Shown here piece after piece: positions 34,177-43,444 of a stretch of DNA of 64,000 nucleotides. Each line of letters opens with the position of its first letter. Within the stretch, counting starts at the first letter, position 1. The notes beneath the pieces are model-generated. The model was not told the origin of the DNA and ran no database searches. It saw nothing but the letters and a program-made list of their open reading frames with translations. Made by a program: the position numbers and the translations under genes. The stretch covers positions 124,001 to 188,000 of the forward strand of contig JAWKVC010000003.1 of NCBI GenBank assembly GCA_041398245.1, read 5' to 3'. The stretch comes from UBA7672 sp041398245. Lineage in GTDB: Bacteria; Pseudomonadota; Alphaproteobacteria; Caulobacterales; Hyphomonadaceae.

Positions 34177-34902
34177 ATGAAAAAATATGTCGTGACCGCC
34201 TCGCTTGCGGCGGGTCTCTCCATGATCTCCGGCGCAGCTTTCGCACAGACGGGCAGCGCTGGCGTGAACTACACGCGCATCGATACCGACTTCGGCGATG
34301 CGGATGCTTACGGCATCGACGGCGAAGTCGTGATCCCGACCGGCGGTTCGTGGTCGGCGATCCTCGAGGGCTCCTACAACGACGGCGACAATGCTGACGG
34401 CACGCTGGCCGGCCGCGCGCACCTCGTCAATTTCGGCGAGAACAACGCGTGGGGCGGCTATGTCGGTCTGGCGGACGGCGACGGTTCGACGGTCTATGGT
34501 CTCGGCGGTGAATACGCCCAGTTCTTCGACGCCTCGACGCTGGCGCTGAACCTCAACTATCTCACCGACGACGACAGCAATGTCGACTTCTACAGCGTCG
34601 GCGGCGCCTATCGCATCTTCGCGTCGGACAACCTGCGCTTCGATGTGACAGCCATGCTCGGCCGCGCTGACTCCAGCGGCGGCGACGCCGATGTGAACTC
34701 GATTGGCGTTGGCCTCGAGTACATGTTCGACAACTCGCCGTTCTCGGTGGGTGCGAGCTATCAGCGCCTCGACGGCGACATTGCTGAAGCCAACGTGTTC
34801 GGCGTTACGCTCCGCATGAACTTCGGCGGCGACACGCTGAAGGCGGCTGACCGGAAGGGCAAGTCCTTCACCGGCAGCGGCAACATCATGCAGATGTTCT
34901 AA
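34177..34902 (+). CDS. Outer-membrane beta-barrel protein
   Basis: 241 residues with a CAGGAAATAAC ribosome site and a signal peptide (about 1-23, cleavage after AAFA). The mature protein is built of alternating strand patterns with many Gly, Asp, Ser and Tyr (GVNYTRIDTDFG, GGYVGLADGDG, SIGVGLEYMF), a small porin or OmpA-barrel type. It ends in a short aromatic-terminated tail (IMQMF), typical for outer-membrane insertion. It is monocistronic, with a strong terminator. Confidence 0.8.
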   Translation: MKKYVVTASLAAGLSMISGAAFAQTGSAGVNYTRIDTDFGDADAYGIDGEVVIPTGGSWSAILEGSYNDGDNADGTLAGRAHLVNFGENNAWGGYVGLADGDGSTVYGLGGEYAQFFDASTLALNLNYLTDDDSNVDFYSVGGAYRIFASDNLRFDVTAMLGRADSSGGDADVNSIGVGLEYMFDNSPFSVGASYQRLDGDIAEANVFGVTLRMNFGGDTLKAADRKGKSFTGSGNIMQMF

Positions 34903-34943
34903 CTGACCCTCTGAAGCCGCTCTCCGGGGCGGCGACAAGACAG

Positions 34944-34981
34944 CGGGGCGGTCCTACAGGGCCGCCCCGTTTGCTTTTGTG
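34944..34981 (+). terminator. Intrinsic terminator after the barrel gene
   Basis: An 11-base stem CGGGGCGGTCC / GGGCCGCCCCG (one G-U pair) with a TACA loop is followed by TTTGCTTTTGT. It lies about 40 bases past the stop codon. Confidence 0.85.
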
Positions 34982-35069
34982 GTTGCTCCGGTGGGCGGCA
35001 TGTTTCCCGCGCTTCATGATCTGTTCACTCATGTCAATCCACTCTCTCATGCGTTGGGAGGACTTCATC

Positions 35070-35570
35070 ATGAGAAAACTGGAGATCGCGTTTGCCGTGG
35101 CCGGTCTGATGCTGGCGCCGATGAGTGCGGGCGCCGCGCCCCCGGAAACGCCATCGCTTATCGATCGTTTCACCGCTGGCGACGCTTGTCGCATCCACGC
35201 CGACAATCCTGATATTGTCTGGCTTGAAACGGTCGGTTCGGTCGATGGCGCCCGTCACGACAAGCTGGCCGATGAGCTCTTCGTCGTGCTGACGACACTA
35301 CAGGAGATGATGAAAGATACAGGATCTCGCCGCGAAGACATGCTTGAGGTTCGCGTCAGCACGACAAGTGACGCCTACCGGAATGAGGTTGCGCAGCTGA
35401 TTTCCGAGACACCGGAACTGGACGGCATTCCCTTCTCCTATCGGGTAGTCGACGGCTTCACCGTGAAATGGGCGCGCGTCGGTGTGGACGCTGTGCTGCG
35501 TAATCCCAAGGCAAGTTCGACCGTCACGGCCAAATATGGATCGACCCCCGGATCGGATTGCGGCGTCTAA
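35070..35570 (+). CDS. Secreted hypothetical protein
   Basis: 166 residues from the ATG at 35070, with a GGGAGG ribosome site eight bases upstream. A signal peptide (about 1-23) is followed by a small mature domain with only two cysteines (DACRIHA, SDCGV), which could form a disulfide linking its ends. No family is recognised. It is convergent with a DUF2842 gene five bases away. Confidence 0.6.
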   Translation: MRKLEIAFAVAGLMLAPMSAGAAPPETPSLIDRFTAGDACRIHADNPDIVWLETVGSVDGARHDKLADELFVVLTTLQEMMKDTGSRREDMLEVRVSTTSDAYRNEVAQLISETPELDGIPFSYRVVDGFTVKWARVGVDAVLRNPKASSTVTAKYGSTPGSDCGV

Positions 35571-35575
35571 CTGAT

Positions 35576-35788
35576 CTAGATATCCGGACTTTCGCGGGGC
35601 CCATCCTTGGCGTGGAGCCAGCGCAGCAGGGGCTTCAGCGGCAGCACCCAGGCAATGCCCACAATGGGGAAATACAGGACCTTCCAGGCCCAGTGCTCCG
35701 AGGCGATACGGTCCCCGATCACCGCCGCGACAGCGATGTAGGCGATCATCCAGGCCACCAGCACCAGTGATCCGACCAGCTTGCGCAT
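35576..35788 (-). CDS. DUF2842 small membrane protein
   Basis: 70 residues with two membrane helices (about 3-24 and 36-55). The pattern MRKL..S.VLVAWMIAYIAVAA followed by GIAWVLPLKPLLRWL fits the DUF2842 family of small alphaproteobacterial membrane proteins. It is divergent from the heme A synthase gene, with 64 bases between starts, so the two share a promoter region. Confidence 0.75.
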   Translation of the reverse strand: MRKLVGSLVLVAWMIAYIAVAAVIGDRIASEHWAWKVLYFPIVGIAWVLPLKPLLRWLHAKDGPRESPDI

Positions 35789-35852
35789 GCGGCAGGCTCC
35801 TGCGGCTTTCCTTCCGCTGGCCTTCCGTTGTCACAGGCGGGATAAGAGCGCA

Positions 35853-36893
35853 ATGAGCGAGGCTGTCGCGATATCCCCGTCCCTGAACCCCATGGCCCCG
35901 GCCAAGGGTGTCGGGCTGGTGCGCGCGTGGCTGCTGCTGATCGCCGGGATGGTCTATCTGATGATCCTTGTCGGGGGGGCGACGCGGCTGACGGACTCCG
36001 GGCTTTCGATCACCGAGTGGCAGCCGCTGCTCGGCGCCATTCCGCCAATGTCGGATGCGGACTGGCAGGACGCGTTCCACAAATACCAGACGATGACGGC
36101 GCAATACCACGCTCTCAATCCGGATATGACGCTGGACGGGTTCAAGGGGATCTACTGGTGGGAGTGGGGCCACCGGCACCTCGGCCGCACCATCGGCGTG
36201 GTGTTCCTTGTGCCGTTCCTGTTCTTCTGGCTGACCGGGCGGACGACGCGGAAGCTGATGCCGCATCTGCTTGTCCTGTTCGTGCTGGGCGGCCTGCAGG
36301 GAGCGATTGGATGGTGGATGGTCGCTTCCGGCGTCAATTCGGAGCTGACCTCCGTTGCGCCTTACCGGCTGATGACTCACTTCGGGCTGGCGCTGCTGAT
36401 CATAGCCTACTGCTTCTGGCTCTGGCTGGAACTGGGCGCGACGCGGCGCGAGACGCCGCCGGGCGCGTCGCGATGGACGTCGATCATCGGCTGGCTGGTC
36501 GGCTTCCAGATGGCCTTCGGCGCGCTTGTGGCCGGGCTCGATGCGGGGCGTGGCTTCACCGACTGGCCGTTGATGTCGGGGCAGGTGATCCCCGATACGA
36601 TGTGGATGCTGGACCCATTCTGGCGCAACTTGTTCGAGAACGAAGCGACGACGCAGTTCTTCCATCGCATGCTGGCCTATTCGCTTGTGATCGTTGCGGC
36701 GTTTGCGGCCTGGCGCTTCCGCGCGCAGCACTGGTCACTGTTTCCCCTGTTCGCGGGGCTGACGCTTGCGCAGGCCGTGCTGGGGATCGCGACGCTGATG
36801 CATGCAGCGCCGCTGGACATGTCGCTGACGCACCAGGCGCTGGGCGTTATCCTGTTGCTGGCGGCGACGCGGCTGGTCTGGACAGCCAGATAA
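35853..36893 (+). CDS. ctaA: Heme A synthase (COX15/CtaA family)
   Basis: 346 residues with about eight membrane helices. It converts heme O to heme A for cytochrome oxidase. Family marks are GGATRLTDSGLSITEW near the N-terminus, the WEWGHRHLGR motif, the MTHFGLALLI helix, the FHRMLAYSL helix and the C-terminal LTHQALGVIL. The conserved His residues for heme are in these motifs. ATG 35853 has a GATAAGAG ribosome site. Confidence 0.95.
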   Translation: MSEAVAISPSLNPMAPAKGVGLVRAWLLLIAGMVYLMILVGGATRLTDSGLSITEWQPLLGAIPPMSDADWQDAFHKYQTMTAQYHALNPDMTLDGFKGIYWWEWGHRHLGRTIGVVFLVPFLFFWLTGRTTRKLMPHLLVLFVLGGLQGAIGWWMVASGVNSELTSVAPYRLMTHFGLALLIIAYCFWLWLELGATRRETPPGASRWTSIIGWLVGFQMAFGALVAGLDAGRGFTDWPLMSGQVIPDTMWMLDPFWRNLFENEATTQFFHRMLAYSLVIVAAFAAWRFRAQHWSLFPLFAGLTLAQAVLGIATLMHAAPLDMSLTHQALGVILLLAATRLVWTAR

Positions 36894-36918
36894 TCGGCCG
36901 ATCCTCGGGGGTATCGCC

Positions 36919-37596
36919 ATGAACTATGACGACGTCGTGCTGGGCCGCCGCAGCATTCGCGGATTCCTGAAAAAGCCCGTGCCGAAAGATCTCATCCGGG
37001 ATGTGATCCAGCTCGCGATGCGGGCGCCGTCTTCCTACAACACCCAGCCGTGGAATTTCCATGTGATCACGGGCGATCCGCTCGATCGCATTCGTGAAGG
37101 AAACACGGAGCGCAATCTGGCTGGCGTGCCGGACTCCCGCGAGTTCCGCAGCCATGGGGCTTATGGCGGCCTGCACCGCGAACGCCAGATCGACGTGGCC
37201 AAGCAGCTCTTCGCCGCCATGGAGATCGCGCGCGAGGACAAGGAAAAGCGGCAGGACTGGGTGATGCGCGGCTTCCGTCAGTTTGATGCGCCGGTGTCGA
37301 TTGTCGTCACCTATGACCGCGTGATCCATGGCGGGGACATTGGACCGTTCGATTGCGGCGGCGTGACGAATGCGCTGGTGAATGCGGCGTGGTCGCGCGG
37401 GCTAGGGTGCGTGATCAACAGCCAGGGCATCATGCAATCGCCGGTCGTGCGGGAGCATGCCGGCATACCAGACGATCAGGTGATCATGATGTGCATCGCC
37501 ATGGGTTGGCCAGACGAGGCGTTTCCAGCCAACGCCGTCGTCTCGCGCCGCAAGACTGTGGACGACGCTGTGCGGTTCGTCGGGTTCGCGGACTGA
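36919..37596 (+). CDS. Nitroreductase family oxidoreductase
   Basis: 225 residues. The N-terminal RRSIRGF segment and RAPSSYNTQPWNFHVI are the FMN-binding motif of the nitroreductase family; the C-terminal GLGCVINSQGIMQSP, IMMCIAMGWPDE also fit. It reduces nitroaromatics, quinones or similar compounds with NAD(P)H. It lies 25 bases after ctaA and ends two bases from the convergent DUF4139 gene. Confidence 0.88.
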   Translation: MNYDDVVLGRRSIRGFLKKPVPKDLIRDVIQLAMRAPSSYNTQPWNFHVITGDPLDRIREGNTERNLAGVPDSREFRSHGAYGGLHRERQIDVAKQLFAAMEIAREDKEKRQDWVMRGFRQFDAPVSIVVTYDRVIHGGDIGPFDCGGVTNALVNAAWSRGLGCVINSQGIMQSPVVREHAGIPDDQVIMMCIAMGWPDEAFPANAVVSRRKTVDDAVRFVGFAD

Positions 37597-37598
37597 GT

Positions 37599-39257
37599 TC
37601 AGTTCGACCGCGACGTCGTCTGATAGCGGACGGTCAGCGAGTCGTTCGCCGGCACGGTAAGCCGGAAGATGGGGCGTCCGTTCTTCTGGCCATAGGGCTT
37701 GTCCGCGCGGACAACTTCGCCGCCCGCCGGAAGATAGAGCCGCAGTTCAACATCCACCGGATAAGGGCGCGCGTTCGAGACTTCGATGCGGCTGACCCGG
37801 TTCAGCCGGATTGTTCCCGCGTTCACGCCAGGGATGATGCGCAGGAGCGGAAGGAAGGGTAGGCCAGCCTGGGTCGCGGAGATTTCCAGGCTTTCATAGA
37901 CCTGCCGCGCCTGTACATCGGGTCCGCCCGAGAAGGTGAACTCGACCTCCTCGTCGAGCGTGAGATCGCGCAGCGTGGTTTCGCCCGCGAGAAGACGCAG
38001 CGCCGGATCGCTACGGGTTGATTCCTCGAACAGCTGGACCCGGCCAGACGGCAGGGGAAGGCCGAGATTGTTCTCCTCGGTGTTCTTCGTGCGCAGCAGC
38101 ATGCTCAAGGGCGCATAGCCGAGGTTGCTGTTCGCGGAGAAGTTCCGCTCGTAAATGCGTGTTACCGGGATGTCGTCGCGGTCAAACATGCGGACCTGTT
38201 TCGCCTGACGACTCAGGACCGATGTGCGGACTGGCAGGCGATAGAGTTTGAGGTCGCCGAGATCCTCCTGCGTCGCCTCAAACACCGCCACCGGAAGCGG
38301 CGCGTCTTCCGCCATCGGGGCTCGCATCGACGCTGTGACCATCACGCGATCGCTCGACATCTCGGAGGTCACAGAAAGGCCCTTTGCGAACTCCAGCACA
38401 GGCGGCATATCGCTGGTGGTTCCCATGGGCCAGCATTGGGCAAAGATCGGCTGGCCGATCTCGATGGGCTCTACCTCGCCGCTTTCGCGGTTGAGGCGGC
38501 CGGCAACGATCTGCACACGCGCGTCAGGGAAGGAGACGCCATTGCTGTTCGCCAGCGTGATCCAGGCGCCGAGGTCGAGCGAGCCGGCGCCCGAGCGGTC
38601 AGCGACATAGTCCGCCGACCAGTCGAAGCCGCGTGCGAGGTAGGACAGCTGAATGACGGCGTCGACGGGTTCCGTGACGCGGGTGCGGATCGACAGCGTC
38701 GGCGTCGAGGACAGGCCCGAAGCAGACGTCTCGAAGGCGATGGTTTCGGGAAGGCCTGAGCATCGCAGCGCCTCGATGCCTTCCGGCGTTTCGAAAACTA
38801 CGCCGCTGGCGGCGGAGCGAATGACCCCTTGCTCCGTCGTCGTGACGCCGGTTGCGGGGTCGGTGCGATAGGCGATGACGCGTCCCTGCTGGTCTGCAGC
38901 CGCTTCGACCAGCGCGGACGGGCTGAGCAGCATGGCGTCCCGGTTCTTTTCGATCACGCCGGAGGGCAGGCCCGTGACAATGGCGGAGGCCGGTTCGATT
39001 CCGTCCGCGACGCCTTCGAACCGTAAGGTATGTTCGCCGGGCGACAGCTGCACCGGGCGGAACTCTGTGATCAGCGCGAAACCGCCGAGATAGTCGAGAT
39101 CGAAACCGCCTTCCTCGCGATAGGGATCGCGATAGACGGTGACTGACAGGTCCACCGGCGCGCCAGCCGTCACCGGTTGGGCGTTTGCAGCACCCGTTGC
39201 GCCCGCGAGAAGCGCGAGCGTGACAATCCCGATGCGGTTGAGGCCAGGCAGCCGCAT
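37599..39257 (-). CDS. DUF4139-type secreted protein, copy 1
   Basis: 552 residues from the ATG at 39257. A signal peptide (about 1-28, ending ANAQPV) is followed by a large all-beta region. The pattern of VTVYRDPYREEG..., an N-terminal domain, then VQLSYLARGFDWSADYVADRSG and a C-terminal IEVSNARPYPVDVELRLYLP is shared with the DUF4139 group. It lies 10 bases after a paralog, in one transcription unit. Function unknown. Confidence 0.7.
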   Translation of the reverse strand: MRLPGLNRIGIVTLALLAGATGAANAQPVTAGAPVDLSVTVYRDPYREEGGFDLDYLGGFALITEFRPVQLSPGEHTLRFEGVADGIEPASAIVTGLPSGVIEKNRDAMLLSPSALVEAAADQQGRVIAYRTDPATGVTTTEQGVIRSAASGVVFETPEGIEALRCSGLPETIAFETSASGLSSTPTLSIRTRVTEPVDAVIQLSYLARGFDWSADYVADRSGAGSLDLGAWITLANSNGVSFPDARVQIVAGRLNRESGEVEPIEIGQPIFAQCWPMGTTSDMPPVLEFAKGLSVTSEMSSDRVMVTASMRAPMAEDAPLPVAVFEATQEDLGDLKLYRLPVRTSVLSRQAKQVRMFDRDDIPVTRIYERNFSANSNLGYAPLSMLLRTKNTEENNLGLPLPSGRVQLFEESTRSDPALRLLAGETTLRDLTLDEEVEFTFSGGPDVQARQVYESLEISATQAGLPFLPLLRIIPGVNAGTIRLNRVSRIEVSNARPYPVDVELRLYLPAGGEVVRADKPYGQKNGRPIFRLTVPANDSLTVRYQTTSRSN

Positions 39258-39267
39258 GACGCGCGCC

Positions 39268-40662
39268 TCAATAAGCGGTGTCGAATGTCGCCGTGACTTC
39301 GACCGAACCATTTGCGGGAACAGTCACCATCCATTCCGCCATGTTGGCGTTGGGGCGCGTGCTCGTCATGCTTTCAGTTTCGATCCGCGTATCGCCCCAG
39401 AGCCCATCCTGTTGCAGAGCGACCTTTACCTCGCGCGGGCTCGCGTTGGTGACCGTGTAGCGCATGCTGGTTTTCCAGCGGAACAGGTTGATCCGTTCGC
39501 GCTTCTCGACGACCGGCTTCACCTTGATGTCGAAGGCGTCGCCCGTCGACAGCGACAACACGGACCCCATCGGCGTGTGGTCGATGCTGCTCTCGCCGAT
39601 GAATTGCGGGTCGCCCTGCTTGTCACGGATGTAGAAGCGCAGAATGCCGGCAGGCAGCTGATCGCCGAGCCCTTTGGCCGAGCCGGTCGAGAAGCGATAG
39701 ACCGTTTTGGCGCTTTGCGGGTTTTCCTGCGTGCCGAGCCAGTAATTACGGAATTCGTAGCCGTGTTCGGCAGGCACGCCTTGCACATCCAGGAACGAGA
39801 CCTGTTTGGTCTGCATGTTCGCGATCGTGGTGCGCTCGGCCAACGGATAGAGATAGAAATCGCCGAGCCGCTCGCGATCGCCGGACTCGGTGCCGGCTTG
39901 CTGCAGTTGCGGACGCGCTGGTTGTGGCCGGTATTGCCGCGAGTTGTACTGATCCGCGCGCAGCGGCGTGCCGGCGACCAGCGTCGTGTCGGCGTTGTCG
40001 TAGGTCGTGCCGCTGGAATTGGTGAGCGTTACCCAGCCCTGCACATCAAGTTTGGATGTCTTGTCGTCGAACAGCGCGACATAGTCCGCGCGCCAGCCGA
40101 GACCGCCGGTCAGATAGTTGAGCGTGATGGGTTTGGGGCCGCGCCGGTCGCCGCTGATGGTGACCGAGAGCGTGGGTCGCGAGCGGAGATTGTCGGGCAC
40201 CTTGTCGAAGATCACGCGGACGGGCAGGCCATCGTCGCGCAGCACCTCGATGCGGTTGCCGATCTTGAGAACGACGCCGCCATTGGTGGCCAGTACCTCG
40301 GCGCGCTCGCGCGTTTCGGCGCCCGTCGCCGGATTGACCCGGATGATGGTAATGGTCGTCCCGACCGCCTTTTCCATCAGCTTGGTCGGCGTCAGCAGAT
40401 CGAAGTCGAAGTTCTGTTCGACGATGGCGACGCCGGTTGCTGAAAGCGACACCGTCTCCGGCCGGATCTCGCCGGACACGCCGGGGAATTCGAGCCGCTG
40501 GCGGCCGCCGGTCAGATCCATGTCGCGCTTGTCCTGCACCAGCGCGAGGTTGTCGTTGTAGATCGTGACGGCGAGCTGCTGGTTCTGCGCTGCGGCAAGC
40601 GGCGCGAGGCTGGCGACGCCGATCACAAAGCTCGACACGGCGGCGGCGAATGACGCTTTCAT
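39268..40662 (-). CDS. DUF4139-type secreted protein, copy 2
   Basis: 464 residues from the ATG at 40662 with a GGGAGGAACGCC ribosome site. The signal peptide ends near ALAAAQ. ITLNYLTGGLGWRADYVALFDDKTSKLD is shared with copy 1 (the GWRADY core), followed by similar strand-rich tails. It is 88 residues shorter than copy 1, lacking part of the middle. The two lie as a tandem duplicated pair upstream of nothing on their strand but tyrS. Confidence 0.7.
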   Translation of the reverse strand: MKASFAAAVSSFVIGVASLAPLAAAQNQQLAVTIYNDNLALVQDKRDMDLTGGRQRLEFPGVSGEIRPETVSLSATGVAIVEQNFDFDLLTPTKLMEKAVGTTITIIRVNPATGAETRERAEVLATNGGVVLKIGNRIEVLRDDGLPVRVIFDKVPDNLRSRPTLSVTISGDRRGPKPITLNYLTGGLGWRADYVALFDDKTSKLDVQGWVTLTNSSGTTYDNADTTLVAGTPLRADQYNSRQYRPQPARPQLQQAGTESGDRERLGDFYLYPLAERTTIANMQTKQVSFLDVQGVPAEHGYEFRNYWLGTQENPQSAKTVYRFSTGSAKGLGDQLPAGILRFYIRDKQGDPQFIGESSIDHTPMGSVLSLSTGDAFDIKVKPVVEKRERINLFRWKTSMRYTVTNASPREVKVALQQDGLWGDTRIETESMTSTRPNANMAEWMVTVPANGSVEVTATFDTAY

Positions 40663-40766
40663 GGCGTTCCTCCCCAAACTTTGAGGACGAGACTAGACCG
40701 CTTCAGGGCCCGCGGGGAATGGGCCGTATGAGGAAGAATCAGCGATTCATCCTCCGGGCGACCCTC

Positions 40767-42032
40767 TCAGACCGCTTTCAGCCGCGCATGCCGCTTCTTG
40801 CCGACCGAGAGCCGGGCGGCGCCTTCCGCGTCCAGCGCGGCTTCCGTCACGGCGAATGCCGGGTCCGTCACCGGTTCGCCATTCAGCTTCACGGCATTGC
40901 CGGCGATCTGCCGGCGTGCGTCGCCCTTGGAGTCCACGAGGCCTGCGGCCAGAAGCGCATCGACGACCGGGTAGCCTGCGGCCAGCGTGGCGCGCTCGAC
41001 CTCCACGGTCGGCATGCCTTCGCTGGTGCCACCGCCCTTGAAGACGGCTTCGGCTGCAGCGGCCGCCTTCTTCGCTTCCTCCTCGCCGTGCAGCATGGCT
41101 GTGGCGACGTCGGCGAGGCGCTTCTTGGCGTCGTTGATCGCGGCGCCTTCGGCCTTCGCGTGCTCGCTGATCTCGGATTCCGGCAGGTCCGTGAACAGGC
41201 GCATGAAGCGCGCGACATCCGCATCTTCCGTGTTGCGCCAGAACTGCCAGTAGTCGTAGGGCGAGCGCATGTCGGGATTGAGCCAGACGGCGCCTTCGGC
41301 CGTCTTGCCCATCTTGCCGCCCGACGCTGTTGTGATCAGCGGCGTGGTGACGCCGAATACATGTTTGTCGATGATCCGGCGCGTCAGGTCGATGCCGTTG
41401 ACGATATTCCCCCACTGGTCCGAGCCGCCCATCTGGATACGGCAGTCGAAGCGCCGCGCCAGCTCCAGGAAGTCATAGGACTGCAGGAGCATGTAGTTGA
41501 ATTCGAGGAAGGTGTACGGCTCCTCATTGCGGAGGCGTCGTGCGACGGTTTCCTGAGCGATCATCTTGTTGATCGTGAAGTGCTTGCCGTAGTCGCGCAG
41601 GAACTCGATCCACTTGATCTGCGAGAGCCATTCGTCGTTGTCGATCATGACAGCGTCGGTGGGGCCCGAACCGAAAATGAGGAACGGCTCGAAGTTCTTG
41701 CGGATGCCTTCCATGTTGGAGGCGATTTCCTCGGTGGTGAGGATGGGACGCGACTTCTCCTTGTCGGTCGGGTCGCCGATCTTTGTCGTGCCGCCGCCCA
41801 TCAGCACGACGGGCTTGCCGCCGGCCTGCTGCAGGCGGCGCAGGTTCATGATCTGCACCAGCGAGCCGACATGCAGCGACTTCGCCGTGGCGTCGAAGCC
41901 GATATAGCCGACGGGCACGCCGCTGGCGGCGTAATCGTCGAGGCCCTTCTCGTCGGTGACCTGATAGATGTGGCCGCGCCCATCCATCTCACGAAGGAAG
42001 GCCGACTGCGGCTTGATCTTGAGGACTGTCAC
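40767..42032 (-). CDS. tyrS: Tyrosyl-tRNA synthetase
   Basis: 421 residues from a GTG start at 42032 with an AGGAGCC ribosome site. The class I HIGH-like motif is HVGS (54-57), the KMSKS-like motif is KMGKT (240-244), and the tyrosine site region QMGGSDQWGNI (200-210) is present. The C-terminal S4-like RNA-binding domain (GLVDSKGDARRQIAGNAVKLNG) ends the protein. It charges tRNA-Tyr. Confidence 0.97.
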   Translation of the reverse strand: MTVLKIKPQSAFLREMDGRGHIYQVTDEKGLDDYAASGVPVGYIGFDATAKSLHVGSLVQIMNLRRLQQAGGKPVVLMGGGTTKIGDPTDKEKSRPILTTEEIASNMEGIRKNFEPFLIFGSGPTDAVMIDNDEWLSQIKWIEFLRDYGKHFTINKMIAQETVARRLRNEEPYTFLEFNYMLLQSYDFLELARRFDCRIQMGGSDQWGNIVNGIDLTRRIIDKHVFGVTTPLITTASGGKMGKTAEGAVWLNPDMRSPYDYWQFWRNTEDADVARFMRLFTDLPESEISEHAKAEGAAINDAKKRLADVATAMLHGEEEAKKAAAAAEAVFKGGGTSEGMPTVEVERATLAAGYPVVDALLAAGLVDSKGDARRQIAGNAVKLNGEPVTDPAFAVTEAALDAEGAARLSVGKKRHARLKAV

Positions 42033-42235
42033 GAGAGGCTCCTGAGGTGGTCTAGCCGACCGGGGCCATCTCTTTGCGCCGCCGGTTCAGGCGGCATGCA
42101 TTATCGCACCGCCCGCTTATTTCAGCGTGCGGTAATAGTACGCGGAGAGAGTGGCGCGGTGCGACATGGGGGCTAGATACGGGCGCGCCGGGGGATGGGT
42201 CAAGGTCGAACTCGGAATTAGGGTAGTCGTTCGCC

Positions 42236-43030
42236 TTATCGCCGGTTCTGCGCCAGCGCCGCGCAGGAGGAGAAGCCGACCAGTCCCCGTATGTCGTGGA
42301 GCGTGCAGTGGCCCAACGCGATGCCTTCGGCGCTCTGGTGGTCTGTGACTTCATAGCCGATCCATTCGCCCACGGGCAGGCGATGAAGGTAGAGCGTCAC
42401 GTCGGAATTGATGAAGTCGAGACCGGTCACGGCGCCGTTCGCCGTGGGGCTGGTGTAGTCGACGCCTGTGGCGACGCGGCTGAACGGCGTGAAGGGCTCG
42501 CCGCCAACCAGCGGGCGCACTTCGCGCAGCCATGTGCGGCGCGGGCCGGGCGCGCGGAGGCCATCGGAAATGTCGACGCCGGGCGGAAGGATCGGGCGCA
42601 TCTCCCACTTGTCGGTGAAGGGTTTTGGCGGCGGCGCCACGCGCTCGGGCGGCGGTGCGTCCCATGCGGGGCGTGACCAGAGCGGGGCTTCGGGTTGTTC
42701 CGACCGGCGCAGAAGCTGGCAGGAGGCGCGGGCCGACGATACGCCGCCGCTGAAGAGCTCCGCCTCGATCACCTTGATGCGCCCGCCTTGCCGGACGATA
42801 CGGGTCGAGACGGTGAGAGGCGAGAGGTCCGGCAGCCGGTAGAGGTCCGCCGTGAGGCGCGCCGGTTGCAGGTCTGGCTCGCCGTGCTGCTGCTCGATAA
42901 CGTGGGCGAATAGGCCGATCATCACACGGGCGTGGAGATTGCCTGTTGGCCGCCACCAGCCATTGGCCATCAGGGTCGGCGTGTAGGCGTCGCCATCACG
43001 GTGTAGAAAGGGTTCGGGCGTTTCGGGCAT
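42236..43030 (-). CDS. Double-hotdog acyl-CoA thioesterase family protein
   Basis: 264 residues with no signal peptide. The N-terminal half (NGWWRPTGNLHARVMIGLFAHVIE, LTADLYRLPDLSPLTVSTRIVRQGGRIKV) and the C-terminal half (VATGVDYTSPTANGAVTGLDFINSDVTLYLHRLPVGEWIGYEV) look like two related hotdog domains, as in TesB-like thioesterases. Neither half shows a clear catalytic Asp/Gln/Thr set by eye. It may hydrolyse acyl-CoA. Next to it upstream on the minus strand is a DUF6572-like gene. Confidence 0.75.
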   Translation of the reverse strand: MPETPEPFLHRDGDAYTPTLMANGWWRPTGNLHARVMIGLFAHVIEQQHGEPDLQPARLTADLYRLPDLSPLTVSTRIVRQGGRIKVIEAELFSGGVSSARASCQLLRRSEQPEAPLWSRPAWDAPPPERVAPPPKPFTDKWEMRPILPPGVDISDGLRAPGPRRTWLREVRPLVGGEPFTPFSRVATGVDYTSPTANGAVTGLDFINSDVTLYLHRLPVGEWIGYEVTDHQSAEGIALGHCTLHDIRGLVGFSSCAALAQNRR

Positions 43031-43072
43031 GGCGGGGATGGATGCCTGACGCGCGGGGCCGCCGCAAGCGCC

Positions 43073-43417
43073 TCAGCCCTGCGACTCATACCCGCCGGGC
43101 AGCGGCCCGTAGCTGAAATCGACGTCGAAGCCTTCGAGCTGCGCGCCGAGCTGATCGAGGATCGGCACAACCTGGATCGGCGGCTCGAACTGCTGGATCA
43201 CAGCGATGCGGCGCTTGCGGTCTTCGGCTTCGGGCAGGCTCGCTTCCAGCTGCCCTGTGCTGATGAAGCCCAGATAGGCCCCGATCTTCGCCTGCAATGC
43301 ATTGAGGTGCGCAACCGGGTCCGCCCAGTCCATGTCGTCGGTGATCACCAGTAGCGCATCGCCTGTGTCGGGATCGATGCCGAGAGCGTCCACTGCGTCG
43401 GGATTCTCGATAGACAC
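43073..43417 (-). CDS. DUF6572-like hypothetical protein
   Basis: 114 residues, acidic, cytoplasmic. VDALGIDPDTGDALLVITDDMDWADPVAHLNALQAKI fits the DUF6572 pattern; the C-terminal part (QVVPILDQLGAQLEGFDVDFSYG) is more variable. Function unknown. It lies between the thioesterase-like gene and an alpha/beta hydrolase gene, all on the same strand, with 27-42 base gaps, so they may form one operon. Confidence 0.6.
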   Translation of the reverse strand: MSIENPDAVDALGIDPDTGDALLVITDDMDWADPVAHLNALQAKIGAYLGFISTGQLEASLPEAEDRKRRIAVIQQFEPPIQVVPILDQLGAQLEGFDVDFSYGPLPGGYESQG

Positions 43418-43444
43418 GCCACCCTCCAGACGAGGAGCTTAGGA

